Source of the DNA: an alpha proteobacterium U9-1i
GTDB taxonomy: Bacteria; Pseudomonadota; Alphaproteobacteria; Caulobacterales; Aquidulcibacteraceae
DNA: 64,000 bases
Assembly (NCBI GenBank): GCA_000974665.1
Contig: BBSY01000003.1
Coordinates: 310,001-374,000 of the forward strand
Reading direction: 5' to 3'
Shown here: piece by piece, positions 45,932 through 54,316 of the stretch
How positions within the stretch are numbered: position 1 is the stretch's first letter
Layout: every line of letters begins with the position of its first letter
Translations under genes and position numbers: made by a program
The notes under the pieces: generated by a model
What the model was told of the DNA's origin: nothing
Seen by the model: the letters and a program-made list of their open reading frames with translations, nothing else
Database searches by the model: none

Positions 45932-46588
45932 ATGAGCCGGACGCTAGTCTTTTGCGCGCTCGTCGCAATCCTTGTGGCGTTGTTCGCCACCGCTCCGCAT
46001 CAGGGCTTCAACTCAACGTGCTTCAACGATCAGTGCTTCATGAGCGCATCCACGTCGCTCGTGGGTCTAGTTGCTTCCGGGGTCTTGGTTGCCTTCGTAG
46101 TCTTGTATCCGCAAGAGACGGGAACACCGATGCACATCGAGCCCATAAAAATCTGGGAGCGATTTGCGGCGTTCTTCATCGATTTCCTTGTTGTGCTTGC
46201 AGCGACGTCACCAATCGCGACGCTCCCCATTTTGCTGGCGGAAGCCGAAGCTACAGGCAATTTCCAATGGAGCTTTGAAAGAGAGTTTTCACGCCCCACC
46301 GATGGCGCACTCGCCTTTCCGGGCGTGCTGTCGATCTTCGCCGCATTGTTCGCGTACTTCTACATACATCCCGCCATTGGCCGACAGACTGTTGGGCAAT
46401 ACCTCCTAGGATTCCGCGTGGAAGGCGTTCCGGGCACCGGCAAGAAGCCTGCGTTCGGACTCAACGTATTGTTTGGTTATATCGGTCTCTGCGCGTGGCC
46501 TGTGTCGATCTATCTAGCTGCGAAGCGTCAGGACAAGGCGTTCTGGTGGAATCTCCGAAGTCGCACTCGGCTAGTTCGGATCGTCTAG
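45932..46588 (+). CDS. RDD family membrane protein
   Basis: 218 residues. An N-terminal pair of helices is followed by the RDD domain: WERFAAFFIDFLVVLAATSP carries the conserved Arg and Asp, and RQTVGQYLLGFRVEGVPGTG is the second RDD block. Likely a small inner-membrane protein; some RDD proteins affect Na+/H+ exchange. An extra Cys pair sits near 30-35 (TCFNDQCF). Confidence 0.75.
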   Translation: MSRTLVFCALVAILVALFATAPHQGFNSTCFNDQCFMSASTSLVGLVASGVLVAFVVLYPQETGTPMHIEPIKIWERFAAFFIDFLVVLAATSPIATLPILLAEAEATGNFQWSFEREFSRPTDGALAFPGVLSIFAALFAYFYIHPAIGRQTVGQYLLGFRVEGVPGTGKKPAFGLNVLFGYIGLCAWPVSIYLAAKRQDKAFWWNLRSRTRLVRIV

Positions 46589-46590
46589 GT

Positions 46591-46712
46591 TATGTCTGCT
46601 TCCGGCGACATCAGGTCTAAGGTGTCGCATCATTGCCGGCGGCAGGAATTGAGCGGCTAAGCCGGTCGTGATTTTTTACGCGATGGCTCACCTTGGCCCG
46701 AAGCGGTCGTTG
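46591..46712 (+). repeat. Array repeat copy
   Basis: TATGTCTGCTTCCGGCGACA to TTGGCCCGAAGCGG, with GCTTC/GAAGC pairing near the ends. The central part has diverged. Confidence 0.6.
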
Positions 46713-46745
46713 GCGGGTCACGCGGTGCAAGCTAGTCTGCTCTGT

Positions 46746-47207
46746 ATGCGCGACCCTGGGTTTCTTTCACTGCTCAACCAGACTCTGGACGTGCTCTCGC
46801 AGGCCGAGACGCCCGCCAGTATCGACATTGAGCAAATCCTTATCGGATTGGGATGTGCTCCGGCGAAGGCTGAGTTGCTGGCCGACTACTTACCCGCCGC
46901 ATGTGGCAGGGCATTTCTCCGTGAAATTGGAGTTCGACCGTCCGACACGTATCGTCGCCCTGATGCCGATGGAAGTTGGGGGCCGCCAACGGCATTTTCT
47001 GACGATCCCCTTTGGACGGATGTCGAAGCGTTCGTCGAGACTATCCGAACCAATCCTGCGCGCCGCAAACAATTTGGAGTGGCTGCGCGGCTGAGCGCGG
47101 AGGGCGATGCGATTAACAACGCGGTCAATTCGGGGAAGTCGCTCGCGGACATGGCGGGGTCCACTTTTGCGAGTGTTTTCGTCGCACCGCTTCGGCACCG
47201 GACCTAA
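46746..47207 (+). CDS. Hypothetical helical protein
   Basis: 153 residues from ATG 46746 (MRDPGFLSLLNQTLDVLSQ); the frame is open into the preceding repeat, which argues for this internal start. Mostly helical; DYLPAACGRAFLREIGVRPS looks like a conserved block. No family recognised. Confidence 0.55.
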   Translation: MRDPGFLSLLNQTLDVLSQAETPASIDIEQILIGLGCAPAKAELLADYLPAACGRAFLREIGVRPSDTYRRPDADGSWGPPTAFSDDPLWTDVEAFVETIRTNPARRKQFGVAARLSAEGDAINNAVNSGKSLADMAGSTFASVFVAPLRHRT

Positions 47208-47213
47208 ACATGG

Positions 47214-47334
47214 AATGTCCGCTCGCGGTGAGAGCGCACCAAATTTTCGGGAAGGGCACGAGCAGCTGGACTTGAGCGCGCGAGCCACTCCGAAAAAATC
47301 TCGGATGGCCCGGCGCTGGCCCCAAGCAGACATT
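47214..47334 (+). repeat. Array repeat copy, 121 bp
   Basis: AATGTCCGCT (47214-47223) and AGCAGACATT (47325-47334) are inverted with one mismatch. Core GGCACGAGCAGCTGG, CCGAAAAAATCTCGGATGG and GGCGCTGGCCCC present. Confidence 0.8.
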
Positions 47335-47425
47335 GAGGGATATGCGATGACGGACGCCAAGCACGAGGAGGCAAGCTTGCCGTTTGTCGTCACGATCTTT
47401 TCTGGAACAGCTAAGGAGGCATACC

Positions 47426-47779
47426 GTGCATGTTGTTGTTCTTCTCGGGATCGGACTCCTTATCCTTTTGTGGATTTCCCCTGCGTTGAGGTTATTGCCG
47501 TCGAGGATTGAGGCAATTGTGCTCGAGGTCTTTCCGGAGGGCGGCCCCTACGAAAAGCGGGATGCCGCTAAGATAGTCCAAGACCACTGCTGGAGAACTC
47601 CCAGGTACCGTCACATCTTTCCTGACCACAACGGTGACCTGCGTGGTTATCCAATGGTTAGACGTGATTTAGAAGAAGCCATTGAACGGCTTGGGAAGAA
47701 AGGAAAGTTGCGCCGCGTATTGGATACCAAGAGGCTAAACGAGGGCTGGCAAGACCCATACTTGTATGGGCGTGACTAA
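47426..47779 (+). CDS. Small membrane-anchored hypothetical protein
   Basis: 117 residues from GTG 47426, chosen because AAGGAGG lies seven bases upstream. One N-terminal helix (HVVVLLGIGLLILLWISPAL), then a basic domain with EKRDAAKIVQDHCWRTPRYR. Visibly lower GC than the flanks. Unknown function. Confidence 0.6.
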   Translation: MHVVVLLGIGLLILLWISPALRLLPSRIEAIVLEVFPEGGPYEKRDAAKIVQDHCWRTPRYRHIFPDHNGDLRGYPMVRRDLEEAIERLGKKGKLRRVLDTKRLNEGWQDPYLYGRD

Positions 47780-47929
47780 TCGCGCATCAGCTCTGCCGCT
47801 GCGAATGACTGAACTGGGGCCAACCCTCCTCGACACTCAAGACGAAGTGGTAGTCCAATGGCTCAGACAGCACGTAAGCGCGGCGCACGAGTCAGCCGCC
47901 GGATATGACTAGCTTTCGCGGGCCGCCGC

Positions 47930-48054
47930 CGATCGGCAATTATCGGCGAGAGCGCGCCGAATTTGGGGGCGGGGCGCCGGCGGCGAGTTTAGAGCGCGTC
48001 GGCCATCCGAGAAAAATGGCGATTGGCCCGGCTGTGGCCCAATTCAGCCGATCG
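47930..48054 (+). repeat. Array repeat copy, 125 bp
   Basis: Ends CGATCGGC (47930-47937)/GCCGATCG (48047-48054) are perfectly complementary yet unrelated to AATGTCCG. Core TATCGGCGAGAGCGCGCCGA is intact. The 3' end overlaps the stop of the next gene on the minus strand. Confidence 0.8.
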
Positions 48055-48562
48055 CAGATGGGCGATAGTGTTGCACGGCCGCCCAGATCAGTTGGTTTCC
48101 CGCGACGTAACGAGACGCCCGAAAGGCAACTCCCTGGGGCGTTGACACGGCGAACCCACCTTCATGCGCCGGAAACACCTTGGTAATTTCCGACCAAGCA
48201 ATCCTCTTCCGACGGAATAAACTGCGGAACTCCAATCCCTCCGAATCCCACGTCCAGAGGTGTGCGCCCCAGATCAACAGCGGCGAAGATAGAAGCAGGA
48301 GAATTGCGTAAAGCAGCACTGTGCTCTGAATCAGCTCGAAATTGGTCGCGTAAACGGTCGGTGGGTCAATGACCAGCAGGAGCGTTATCGCCGTGATGAG
48401 CCCTGCTGGGATGCCCCAGAAGACTGGGGACATGCCCGATTGGCCGGCATGCACGGTGCCCGCCACGCTTGTTCTCTTTCTGAAGACTCGGCCGACAACA
48501 ATTGGACCCGCAAGCAGGCACGCCATGAACACTAGGGGTTCAACGAAGCTGCTGACCGTCAT
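48044..48562 (-). CDS. Membrane protein with PH-like C-terminal domain
   Basis: 172 residues. Four hydrophobic segments in the first 110 residues, then WTWDSEGLEFRSLFRRKRIA with WSEITKV, a beta pattern seen in bacterial PH-like (bPH) domains. Unknown role. Lies between two repeats with strand opposite to most neighbours. Confidence 0.6.
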   Translation of the reverse strand: MTVSSFVEPLVFMACLLAGPIVVGRVFRKRTSVAGTVHAGQSGMSPVFWGIPAGLITAITLLLVIDPPTVYATNFELIQSTVLLYAILLLLSSPLLIWGAHLWTWDSEGLEFRSLFRRKRIAWSEITKVFPAHEGGFAVSTPQGVAFRASRYVAGNQLIWAAVQHYRPSAIG

Positions 48563-48591
48563 TGTGCCCGTATATCCGAACGCCAGTGCGA

Positions 48592-48712
48592 GTGGCAGCT
48601 ATCGGCGAAAAGCGCGCCGGTTAGATCGACGCTAAGCCACTGGCCGGATTGAATCGAGCACGCCATTCCAGAAATATTGCTCGATGCCGGGCCGTGGCCC
48701 ATCTCAGAAGGA
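48592..48712 (+). repeat. Array repeat copy
   Basis: GGCAGCTATCGGCGAAAAGC to CCGTGGCCCATCTC; the core order is kept, with weak pairing of the ends. Confidence 0.65.
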
Positions 48713-48827
48713 ATAAATCGGAGTAGGTGGGTCCCTAAATTCGTGCTGAATCCCGCCAGTGGTAATGTTGTCGATCGCGCTCATTTCTTTATGTTGCGTC
48801 GGCCATGTCGGGTCATAGAGGCGACCG

Positions 48828-50453
48828 TTGACTGAACTCGATTTGTTTATTCGGCATGGGTCGGCCGATGAAGCGCGCGCCGGGCTCCTCTCGCGAGCGC
48901 TGGCGCCGTTTGGATACATCGCAAGGAGCGGACCAGCTCTTCCACCTGCTTACCAAGGTTCGATTTTGTATCTTTGGTCGCCCAGCGCCATTTGCGATGA
49001 CGATTTGATCTGGGAAGCCGCGAGCACCGTCAAACCAAACTACGCGCGAGAAGTCGATGATCGCGTCTACGAGGCGATCATATCCCCGGTGAGGGCGCGC
49101 GTTAAGTTACGGTCGCGTGCAGGCGGAAAGCTCCCCGAGAATCGACTTGGCAACTTTGTGCCAGACCTCTCAACCTGGGCGGGTCAGCCGGATGATCCCA
49201 AACTGCTTGCACTGATCTGGGAGCTGCCCCCGCCAGTTCGACCGGCTGAACAACCGCCTCTCGAAAAGCCTCGCAGCAGGGATGAAGCCATTTGGCGGTC
49301 AGCGCGTGAGACGCGCGACGTGCTGAGCCTCTTCTCACTGATTCAGTGGCGCCTGCCGTCGCCAAACAAGCACCGCAGTGATCAGTACCTTCGTGCGGAA
49401 CTCGACGACATCAAGACCTTGGCTGCCGACCCCGATTGTTGGTCTCGTCTAGGCGAGCGAGCATACGCTGCGGCCAAGGCCGGCCCAGCTGCGCTGCATG
49501 CGTGGGCTTCAATGATAAAGGAAACGGGGCACTTAGAAGATGCAACGGGCCATCTCTCTGCGGGCGAGGTTTGGCCCCTCTTGTTGCTCGTTCAAATCGT
49601 AGTGGGTCCCGATTTTCCGCCGCTGACTGATCGAGATTTCCGCTCGATTGAAGAGCTTCTGCGATTGGCCGAGCGCGGCGATGTGGGAGCTATCGCGAGT
49701 TTTCGGTACGCGGACGCAGATGTCGCGGCTAAGGCGGATCCTATTCTGGAGCAATTGGCGGACGCAGGCGTCGCCGCTGCGCAGCACGCGATAGCGGAGC
49801 GCTGGGCCACTAAGCCATTGCGTAAACGCAGTTTGCTTGAGAAGGCCGTGGCGCAGGACTATGCGCCAGCATGCTTTAGTTTGGGCGACCTATTCGACCG
49901 CACCCAATGGCAGCGCGGCCGAGCCGTCGGGTATTGGCGGCGTGGTGCAGCTTTGGGCGATGATTGGTGCAAGGAGAAGCTTGCGATCGCGCTTGATAGG
50001 GAGCCACGACGCGATGCGAAGGCGGCGTTTGCGCTCTATTGGGACCTTGAGAGTCGCGCGATTGAGAATGGTTGGAAGAATGGCCAGCGATCGGCGCAAA
50101 TGTTGTGGGACGGCGATGGTGTTCCGCGGGATCGAGATTCAGCCATCAAGTTATTCTTCAAACATCACATCGAAAACGGTTCCCCAACCGCCGACATTCA
50201 CATTGGCGACCTGTATCGTGACGGTCTAGGGGAACTGGCGCAGGATATTGACGAAGCCATAGCTTGGTACCGTGTGAGCTTCGCCGCCGAGAATAGCGAC
50301 GTGCACGACGTGGCGCGCCTTAGACTAAGAGAGCTTGGCGTTGAACTAAGCGAACATGAGAAAGATGGCGAAGAGGTCGATGAGGAGGACGATCCAAAAG
50401 AACGCGAGCAGCGCTTGGCGGCGGCTAAGAAATTCTGGCGCCCGCGCGACTAG
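48828..50453 (+). CDS. TIR-like domain with Sel1-like repeats
   Basis: 541 residues from TTG 48828; no ATG gives a better start. The N terminus LDLFIRHGSADEARAGLLSR, then ILYLWSPSAICDDDLIWEAA, resembles a TIR domain with the expected Glu after W. The C-terminal half holds Sel1-type helical repeats (GRAVGYWRRGAALGDDWCKE; HIGDLYRDGLGELAQDIDEA) and an acidic tail. Sel1 repeats serve protein binding. A defence or signalling role is inference. Its stop overlaps the next gene's stop region. Confidence 0.65.
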   Translation: MTELDLFIRHGSADEARAGLLSRALAPFGYIARSGPALPPAYQGSILYLWSPSAICDDDLIWEAASTVKPNYAREVDDRVYEAIISPVRARVKLRSRAGGKLPENRLGNFVPDLSTWAGQPDDPKLLALIWELPPPVRPAEQPPLEKPRSRDEAIWRSARETRDVLSLFSLIQWRLPSPNKHRSDQYLRAELDDIKTLAADPDCWSRLGERAYAAAKAGPAALHAWASMIKETGHLEDATGHLSAGEVWPLLLLVQIVVGPDFPPLTDRDFRSIEELLRLAERGDVGAIASFRYADADVAAKADPILEQLADAGVAAAQHAIAERWATKPLRKRSLLEKAVAQDYAPACFSLGDLFDRTQWQRGRAVGYWRRGAALGDDWCKEKLAIALDREPRRDAKAAFALYWDLESRAIENGWKNGQRSAQMLWDGDGVPRDRDSAIKLFFKHHIENGSPTADIHIGDLYRDGLGELAQDIDEAIAWYRVSFAAENSDVHDVARLRLRELGVELSEHEKDGEEVDEEDDPKEREQRLAAAKKFWRPRD

Positions 50454-51154
50454 GCCGGATAAAGTTCCTCCCAACCCTCCGTCGAATACTCTCTGAAGCG
50501 TGCAGGAGCGGTTCGGCCTCCTGTGGCGTCCTTCAGGCACAGTCCCAGAAGCCCGCGCGCAAAGATTGCATCTGCCAACGCGTCGCTGATCGCAATGCGG
50601 CTGCCCATCCAGCCGAGTTGCACGCGAAATAGCATTCGGTTCCCCACGATCTCCTGCTTGAATTGCACCGGTCCGTGGGTGTCGACAGTGTGAGTCTTGC
50701 GACCATCGTCGTGTGCAAATCCTACTTGAATGCTTATCGAAGAAGTGGGGCGGGCCAAGACAAGAAGGGCGTCAAAAGAAGATGCTGCGTCCGCGAGTAC
50801 ATACTGGCTCTCGCTCTCGCGCCGGTGGCAGCGCAAATCGCAGTCCACAGACACAAGCCCGTCCGTATCGTTATCTGAAATTAGAGCCGCAAAATCCCGA
50901 GACAACAGGAAGCAAGAGCCGAGCTGCTCCGAGTATGAGTGGGACAAGGTTCGAATAGCCAGCGGTCGACGCTCACGATGGTCAAGGGTGAACACCGGGC
51001 GTGCGGCCAATCCCGACAGGGACCTATCGACGCCAGAATATTTATCTTCGTAGCGCGCGCGTGCATTGGGGAGGATGCATTCATCCTTGTTCACCCACTC
51101 AGGAAGCGGGCGATCTCGAAGGTATGTTTTGGCCGCGAGCCACCAGTACCCCAT
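50450..51154 (-). CDS. Hypothetical protein, possibly Imm11/DUF1629-like
   Basis: 234 residues from ATG 51154 (MGYWWLAAKTYLRDRPLPEW). Mixed alpha/beta, no signal peptide. The C-terminal part with ISDALADAIFARGLLGLCLK recalls the end of Imm11-type immunity proteins, but the resemblance is weak. Convergent with the TIR-like-Sel1 gene. Confidence 0.55.
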   Translation of the reverse strand: MGYWWLAAKTYLRDRPLPEWVNKDECILPNARARYEDKYSGVDRSLSGLAARPVFTLDHRERRPLAIRTLSHSYSEQLGSCFLLSRDFAALISDNDTDGLVSVDCDLRCHRRESESQYVLADAASSFDALLVLARPTSSISIQVGFAHDDGRKTHTVDTHGPVQFKQEIVGNRMLFRVQLGWMGSRIAISDALADAIFARGLLGLCLKDATGGRTAPARFREYSTEGWEELYPA

Positions 51155-51215
51155 GCCGACCTCAACGAGCGCCACGAATGCGCACACAATGGTCGCTCAC
51201 GTTTCGCAGGTCTAG

Positions 51216-51334
51216 GTCCTCAATCGGCGAGAGCGCGCCGAAGTGATGAGTAGGGCGCCAGCGGCTCGATTGGAGCGGGCCGGCCACTCGAAACACTTCA
51301 CCGATGGCGCATCGCTGGCCCATTCCGGCCGCTG
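51216..51334 (+). repeat. Array repeat copy
   Basis: AATCGGCGAGAGCGCGCCGA to GCTGGCCCATTCCGG. Its middle part is almost identical to the copy at 41950-42073, nine kilobases away. Confidence 0.8.
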
Positions 51335-51340
51335 CTCAGG

Positions 51341-52288
51341 TCAGCTTTCGCCGATGGATTCGAGCAAATAGCTGTCTGCGGCGATCCACCCCGCATCGTT
51401 GATTGCCGTAGCTCGGCGAAGATGCACGGGTTCATTGTCGATCAGATCGTTTAGATTCCAGCAAGTCGAGTTCGGCCCCCAAAGACAGGCTTCAGTTTGC
51501 CCGTGACGATCCAGGGGCCGACCCGATCCAACAGCGTGTCCCAAATTGTTGATGTCCGTTGCTGTGAAGTCCGTGCAACGTGGCGCAGCCGGAACCCAGA
51601 ATTCCGTTTCGCCGTCAATGATGCCGTAGGAACAGAGAATCTGACCTGCGTTGTTGATCTTCAGCGGTGGGCCAAAATCGACGGCTTTCGAACTGACCAA
51701 CTTGCCAGTTCGAGTCCAAACGAGAACACTAGGACGATCTAGCGCAGTGCCGACGATCTCGCCGTGATCATTTATCGCGGCGGCGTAGTATCCGTTCGAA
51801 GCCTCATCGGGGCCATCCAAATCCGTGAACTCGCCTGTGCCGCAGCAAATGTAAGCTACGGGCGCATCCTTCTTTTTTCTGAATCCCACGTAATCGCCGC
51901 ATGTGTTGAGGCCGTAGGCGGCAGAAGCGCGCCGCAAAGCATGAATGTTCGAACTAATGGGCGACGTCTTCTCCGACGTTGGTGGCAATGGCATTGCGCT
52001 GGCCCTGACTGCGCCGAGGATCGCCTTTTCGCCGCCGCCCTTAAGCTGGTGCCCGACAAACTGACCTGCGTCGTTTACGGCGAAGATACTGACCCCAGGG
52101 GCAACGAGAAACTGGCTGGGACTAGAAGAACGTCGTTCGTAAGGCATCTCCCAAACGGCGACACCGAGATCGTCGCCACCCGTATTGAAAGGGCCGAGTG
52201 CGATACCTGAATTGCTCAGTGCGCTAACTGCGTAACAGCGGCGCTCTAGCTGCCCTGTCAGCCGGTGAAGTCGATAGCGCAAATTCAT
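51341..52288 (-). CDS. HAF-repeat protein
   Basis: 315 residues. Several HAF-type repeats of the form AxxINDxGxIVGxxxxxxxxxAFxW, for example YAAAINDHGEIVGTALDRPS and ATDINNLGHAVGSGRPLDRH, predicting a beta-propeller. No signal peptide at the chosen ATG 52288, unusual for HAF proteins, which are usually exported. Single gene between two array repeats. Confidence 0.7.
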   Translation of the reverse strand: MNLRYRLHRLTGQLERRCYAVSALSNSGIALGPFNTGGDDLGVAVWEMPYERRSSSPSQFLVAPGVSIFAVNDAGQFVGHQLKGGGEKAILGAVRASAMPLPPTSEKTSPISSNIHALRRASAAYGLNTCGDYVGFRKKKDAPVAYICCGTGEFTDLDGPDEASNGYYAAAINDHGEIVGTALDRPSVLVWTRTGKLVSSKAVDFGPPLKINNAGQILCSYGIIDGETEFWVPAAPRCTDFTATDINNLGHAVGSGRPLDRHGQTEACLWGPNSTCWNLNDLIDNEPVHLRRATAINDAGWIAADSYLLESIGES

Positions 52289-52327
52289 CGGCCCATCCCA
52301 ACACGACCCGGTCTTCCGAAAAAGTGG

Positions 52328-52446
52328 CTACGTCTGGAATCGGCGATGCCGCGCCGAATTGACGGGCAGCGTGCGAACGGCTGCATTGGAGCTCGCGGGC
52401 CGCTCGCAGAAATTCGCCGATGTCGCGCGGCTGGGCAAAACAGCCG
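52328..52446 (+). repeat. Array repeat copy, rightmost
   Basis: GAATCGGCGATGCCGCGCCG, TTGACGGGCAGCG, GCATTGGAGCTCGCGGG and AAATTCGCCGATG in the standard order; no further copy is seen to the right. Confidence 0.7.
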
Positions 52447-52515
52447 GTAATCCTTTAGCTCGACGTCCAATGAGGCGGTCGGCGCTCGCGCTAGCTTGCT
52501 TTTCGACGCCATTGG

Positions 52516-52713
52516 CTAATCCAATCCCGCACGACGGTTGAGAAGCTCGTAAGCTACTGCGTGCCCGCAGTGCGCTTCCAGTGCCGCCGGCAGCGTGTCG
52601 AGCAACTCCGCGCGCGTCGGCGCGAGGTGAACGAAGCTCAGCCAAGCGTCATCGGGGGAGGCGGCGCCCCAGCCGGATTCCTCGCGGCAAATGATGATCC
52701 GAATGGGGGCCAT
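52516..52713 (-). CDS. Small HicB/DUF1902-like protein
   Basis: 65 residues from ATG 52713. IRIIICREESGWGAASPDDA then TRAELLDTLPAALEAH follows the HicB/DUF1902 pattern (strand, Trp-containing turn, strand, T-E-L helix). No HicA toxin is next to it. It follows the gene at 52748 by 34 bases on the same strand. Confidence 0.5.
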   Translation of the reverse strand: MAPIRIIICREESGWGAASPDDAWLSFVHLAPTRAELLDTLPAALEAHCGHAVAYELLNRRAGLD

Positions 52714-52747
52714 GCAGAGAGCGCTCGCGGCAGCAACGACCGCTACG

Positions 52748-53689
52748 CTACCCCATTCCGTGTCGAGCCAGCCAGACGCCGATCGCAACGGTGAGCGAGC
52801 CGATCGCAATATATCTAAGTACTGCCACTCCAATGCGAGTGCTTCCGATGTCGAAAAACGTCTCCCAGAACCGCCGTTGCTCTGAGGCGCTGCGGACGCG
52901 CGCGGTATGGGCGCCTTGGGCAATCCAGTAAATGCCCATCCAGCTGGTCAGAGCCAACAGCACAATAAGTCCCGGGCTGCGAATGTGTCCTATCGGATCG
53001 GGGGCCATGAAGGTTGCGACAAGCGCGACGGCGATGATGCCGAATGCAGCCAATGTTCGCTGCACTGTTTTCAGTGCAAGGCCAAGGAACTCGCCCCAAG
53101 CCGAACGCGCCAATCTCTGTTCGCGGTCAGCTATAACGTTTCGGCGCACTGCCGCCGACCAAATGTTCTCACTCAAGTCGAACAAAAAAACACCCATCGT
53201 GGGCGCGACGGTCATTACCAGAATGCTAGTACGAGCGCTAACATCGCTTCCGGCAATCGGAATCGCTCCCGCCACGGCGCTTGCGCCTAGCGCGCACAGA
53301 AGGCCTGTGGCGACCATCAGTATGCCGGCGCCGAGATTGCCCACGCGCATAGCGGACTGAACGCGCGCGGAGAAATAAACCAGCATCACAACGAAAAGGT
53401 ACTTCCAGTGCGGCTGTAACGTGAGCGTCAAATCAAACGCCTTCGACACGGCCCCAATCAGCGGAACTACCACCGGCTCAAAGATTTGCAGCCATGCCCC
53501 AATGTTCTTCTCAAACCACGCGATCACGTCTGTGTATACCGGGCCGAAACCCGTTGAGAGCGCAGATTGTGCGAGCGAGACAAAACCACACACGCCGGCA
53601 AGCGTGATGACAACTGACACCACATCGACGGAAGGCCCGGCGCTGCGGTTCTTCACGGAGTTCGTCCGTTGCGGCTCGGCTCCAACCAT
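52748..53689 (-). CDS. Hypothetical multi-pass membrane protein
   Basis: 313 residues from ATG 53689. About seven hydrophobic helices, including VSVVITLAGVCGFVSLAQSA and AAFGIIAVALVATFMAPDP. No known transporter motif. Starts four bases after the thermonuclease-like gene's stop, so the two are probably co-transcribed. Confidence 0.7.
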   Translation of the reverse strand: MVGAEPQRTNSVKNRSAGPSVDVVSVVITLAGVCGFVSLAQSALSTGFGPVYTDVIAWFEKNIGAWLQIFEPVVVPLIGAVSKAFDLTLTLQPHWKYLFVVMLVYFSARVQSAMRVGNLGAGILMVATGLLCALGASAVAGAIPIAGSDVSARTSILVMTVAPTMGVFLFDLSENIWSAAVRRNVIADREQRLARSAWGEFLGLALKTVQRTLAAFGIIAVALVATFMAPDPIGHIRSPGLIVLLALTSWMGIYWIAQGAHTARVRSASEQRRFWETFFDIGSTRIGVAVLRYIAIGSLTVAIGVWLARHGMG

Positions 53690-53693
53690 TTCT

Positions 53694-54236
53694 TTAGCGA
53701 GCCGTGGCCGAGTAATCCCGCTCGCCCCAAAGGCCGAGACACTCGCTCGCCCAAACGCCGCGGCGCGCCTCCCGTGCTGCAGCTTCCTCGTCCCCATACT
53801 CGCCGCCGCTGTAGCGCGGCCAATCGCGCGCCCAGCCTTGCGCGACCTGAACGGCCGCGACGTCCGTTTGTCCGACCAAGCAAACCGCTATGCTGCGATC
53901 ATAGCGATCGACGCCGCTCACGGTGCAGTGAAGCGTGCGGCCCTCAACGAGATCATCTAGCGCCTGCGCCGATCGCTGCGAGACGTTGACGCCATCGCAC
54001 CGCTTGCCGCGCTCCGGCGCGTCTATCCCGCTGAGGCGAATGCGTTGACCGTGAATCTCCAGCGTGTCGCCGTCGATCACCGACGCGACGCCGTCGATGG
54101 AGGTTTGCTGGGCGCCAGCGGCCACGGTGGTGGCGACGATCACTGCGACCATCGCGATCACGCCCACAAGGCCGATCAGCGTCCCGCGCCAGCCTGAACT
54201 GTCCCCATACTCAGCGGCCTTATCCCATCCGCCCAT
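53694..54236 (-). CDS. Thermonuclease (SNase-like) family protein, membrane-anchored
   Basis: 180 residues. N-terminal hydrophobic segment (LIGLVGVIAMVAVIVATTVA) followed by an SNase/OB-fold domain: VIDGDTLEIHGQRIRLSGID with the catalytic-type Arg and Asp, and GWARDWPRYSGG near the C terminus. An extracytoplasmic nuclease is likely. Frequent in integrative elements and nearby chromosome regions of alphaproteobacteria. Confidence 0.85.
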   Translation of the reverse strand: MGGWDKAAEYGDSSGWRGTLIGLVGVIAMVAVIVATTVAAGAQQTSIDGVASVIDGDTLEIHGQRIRLSGIDAPERGKRCDGVNVSQRSAQALDDLVEGRTLHCTVSGVDRYDRSIAVCLVGQTDVAAVQVAQGWARDWPRYSGGEYGDEEAAAREARRGVWASECLGLWGERDYSATAR

Positions 54237-54316
54237 CAGAGCCTCCCTTGATCGAGCGCCGATCGATAGCCAGGGTTCAATCGCATGGGGTCGCTTCAGA
54301 ATGGAAGCGGCAAACG

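Noticed and set aside
47107-47511. ORF beginning in the repeat at 47214
   Set aside because: Its N-terminal part is translated repeat sequence, and it overlaps the better supported GTG-started gene at 47426.
38030-52446. Classical integron attC sites
   Set aside because: The array layout fits, but the repeats lack consistent RYYYAAC and GTTRRRY core sites at their ends; a single GTTAGAT at about 48620 is not in an equivalent position in other copies. No integron integrase is in the window.
38030-52446. CRISPR array
   Set aside because: Repeats are about 120 bp, diverged, and separated by gene-sized intervals, unlike short identical repeats with short spacers.
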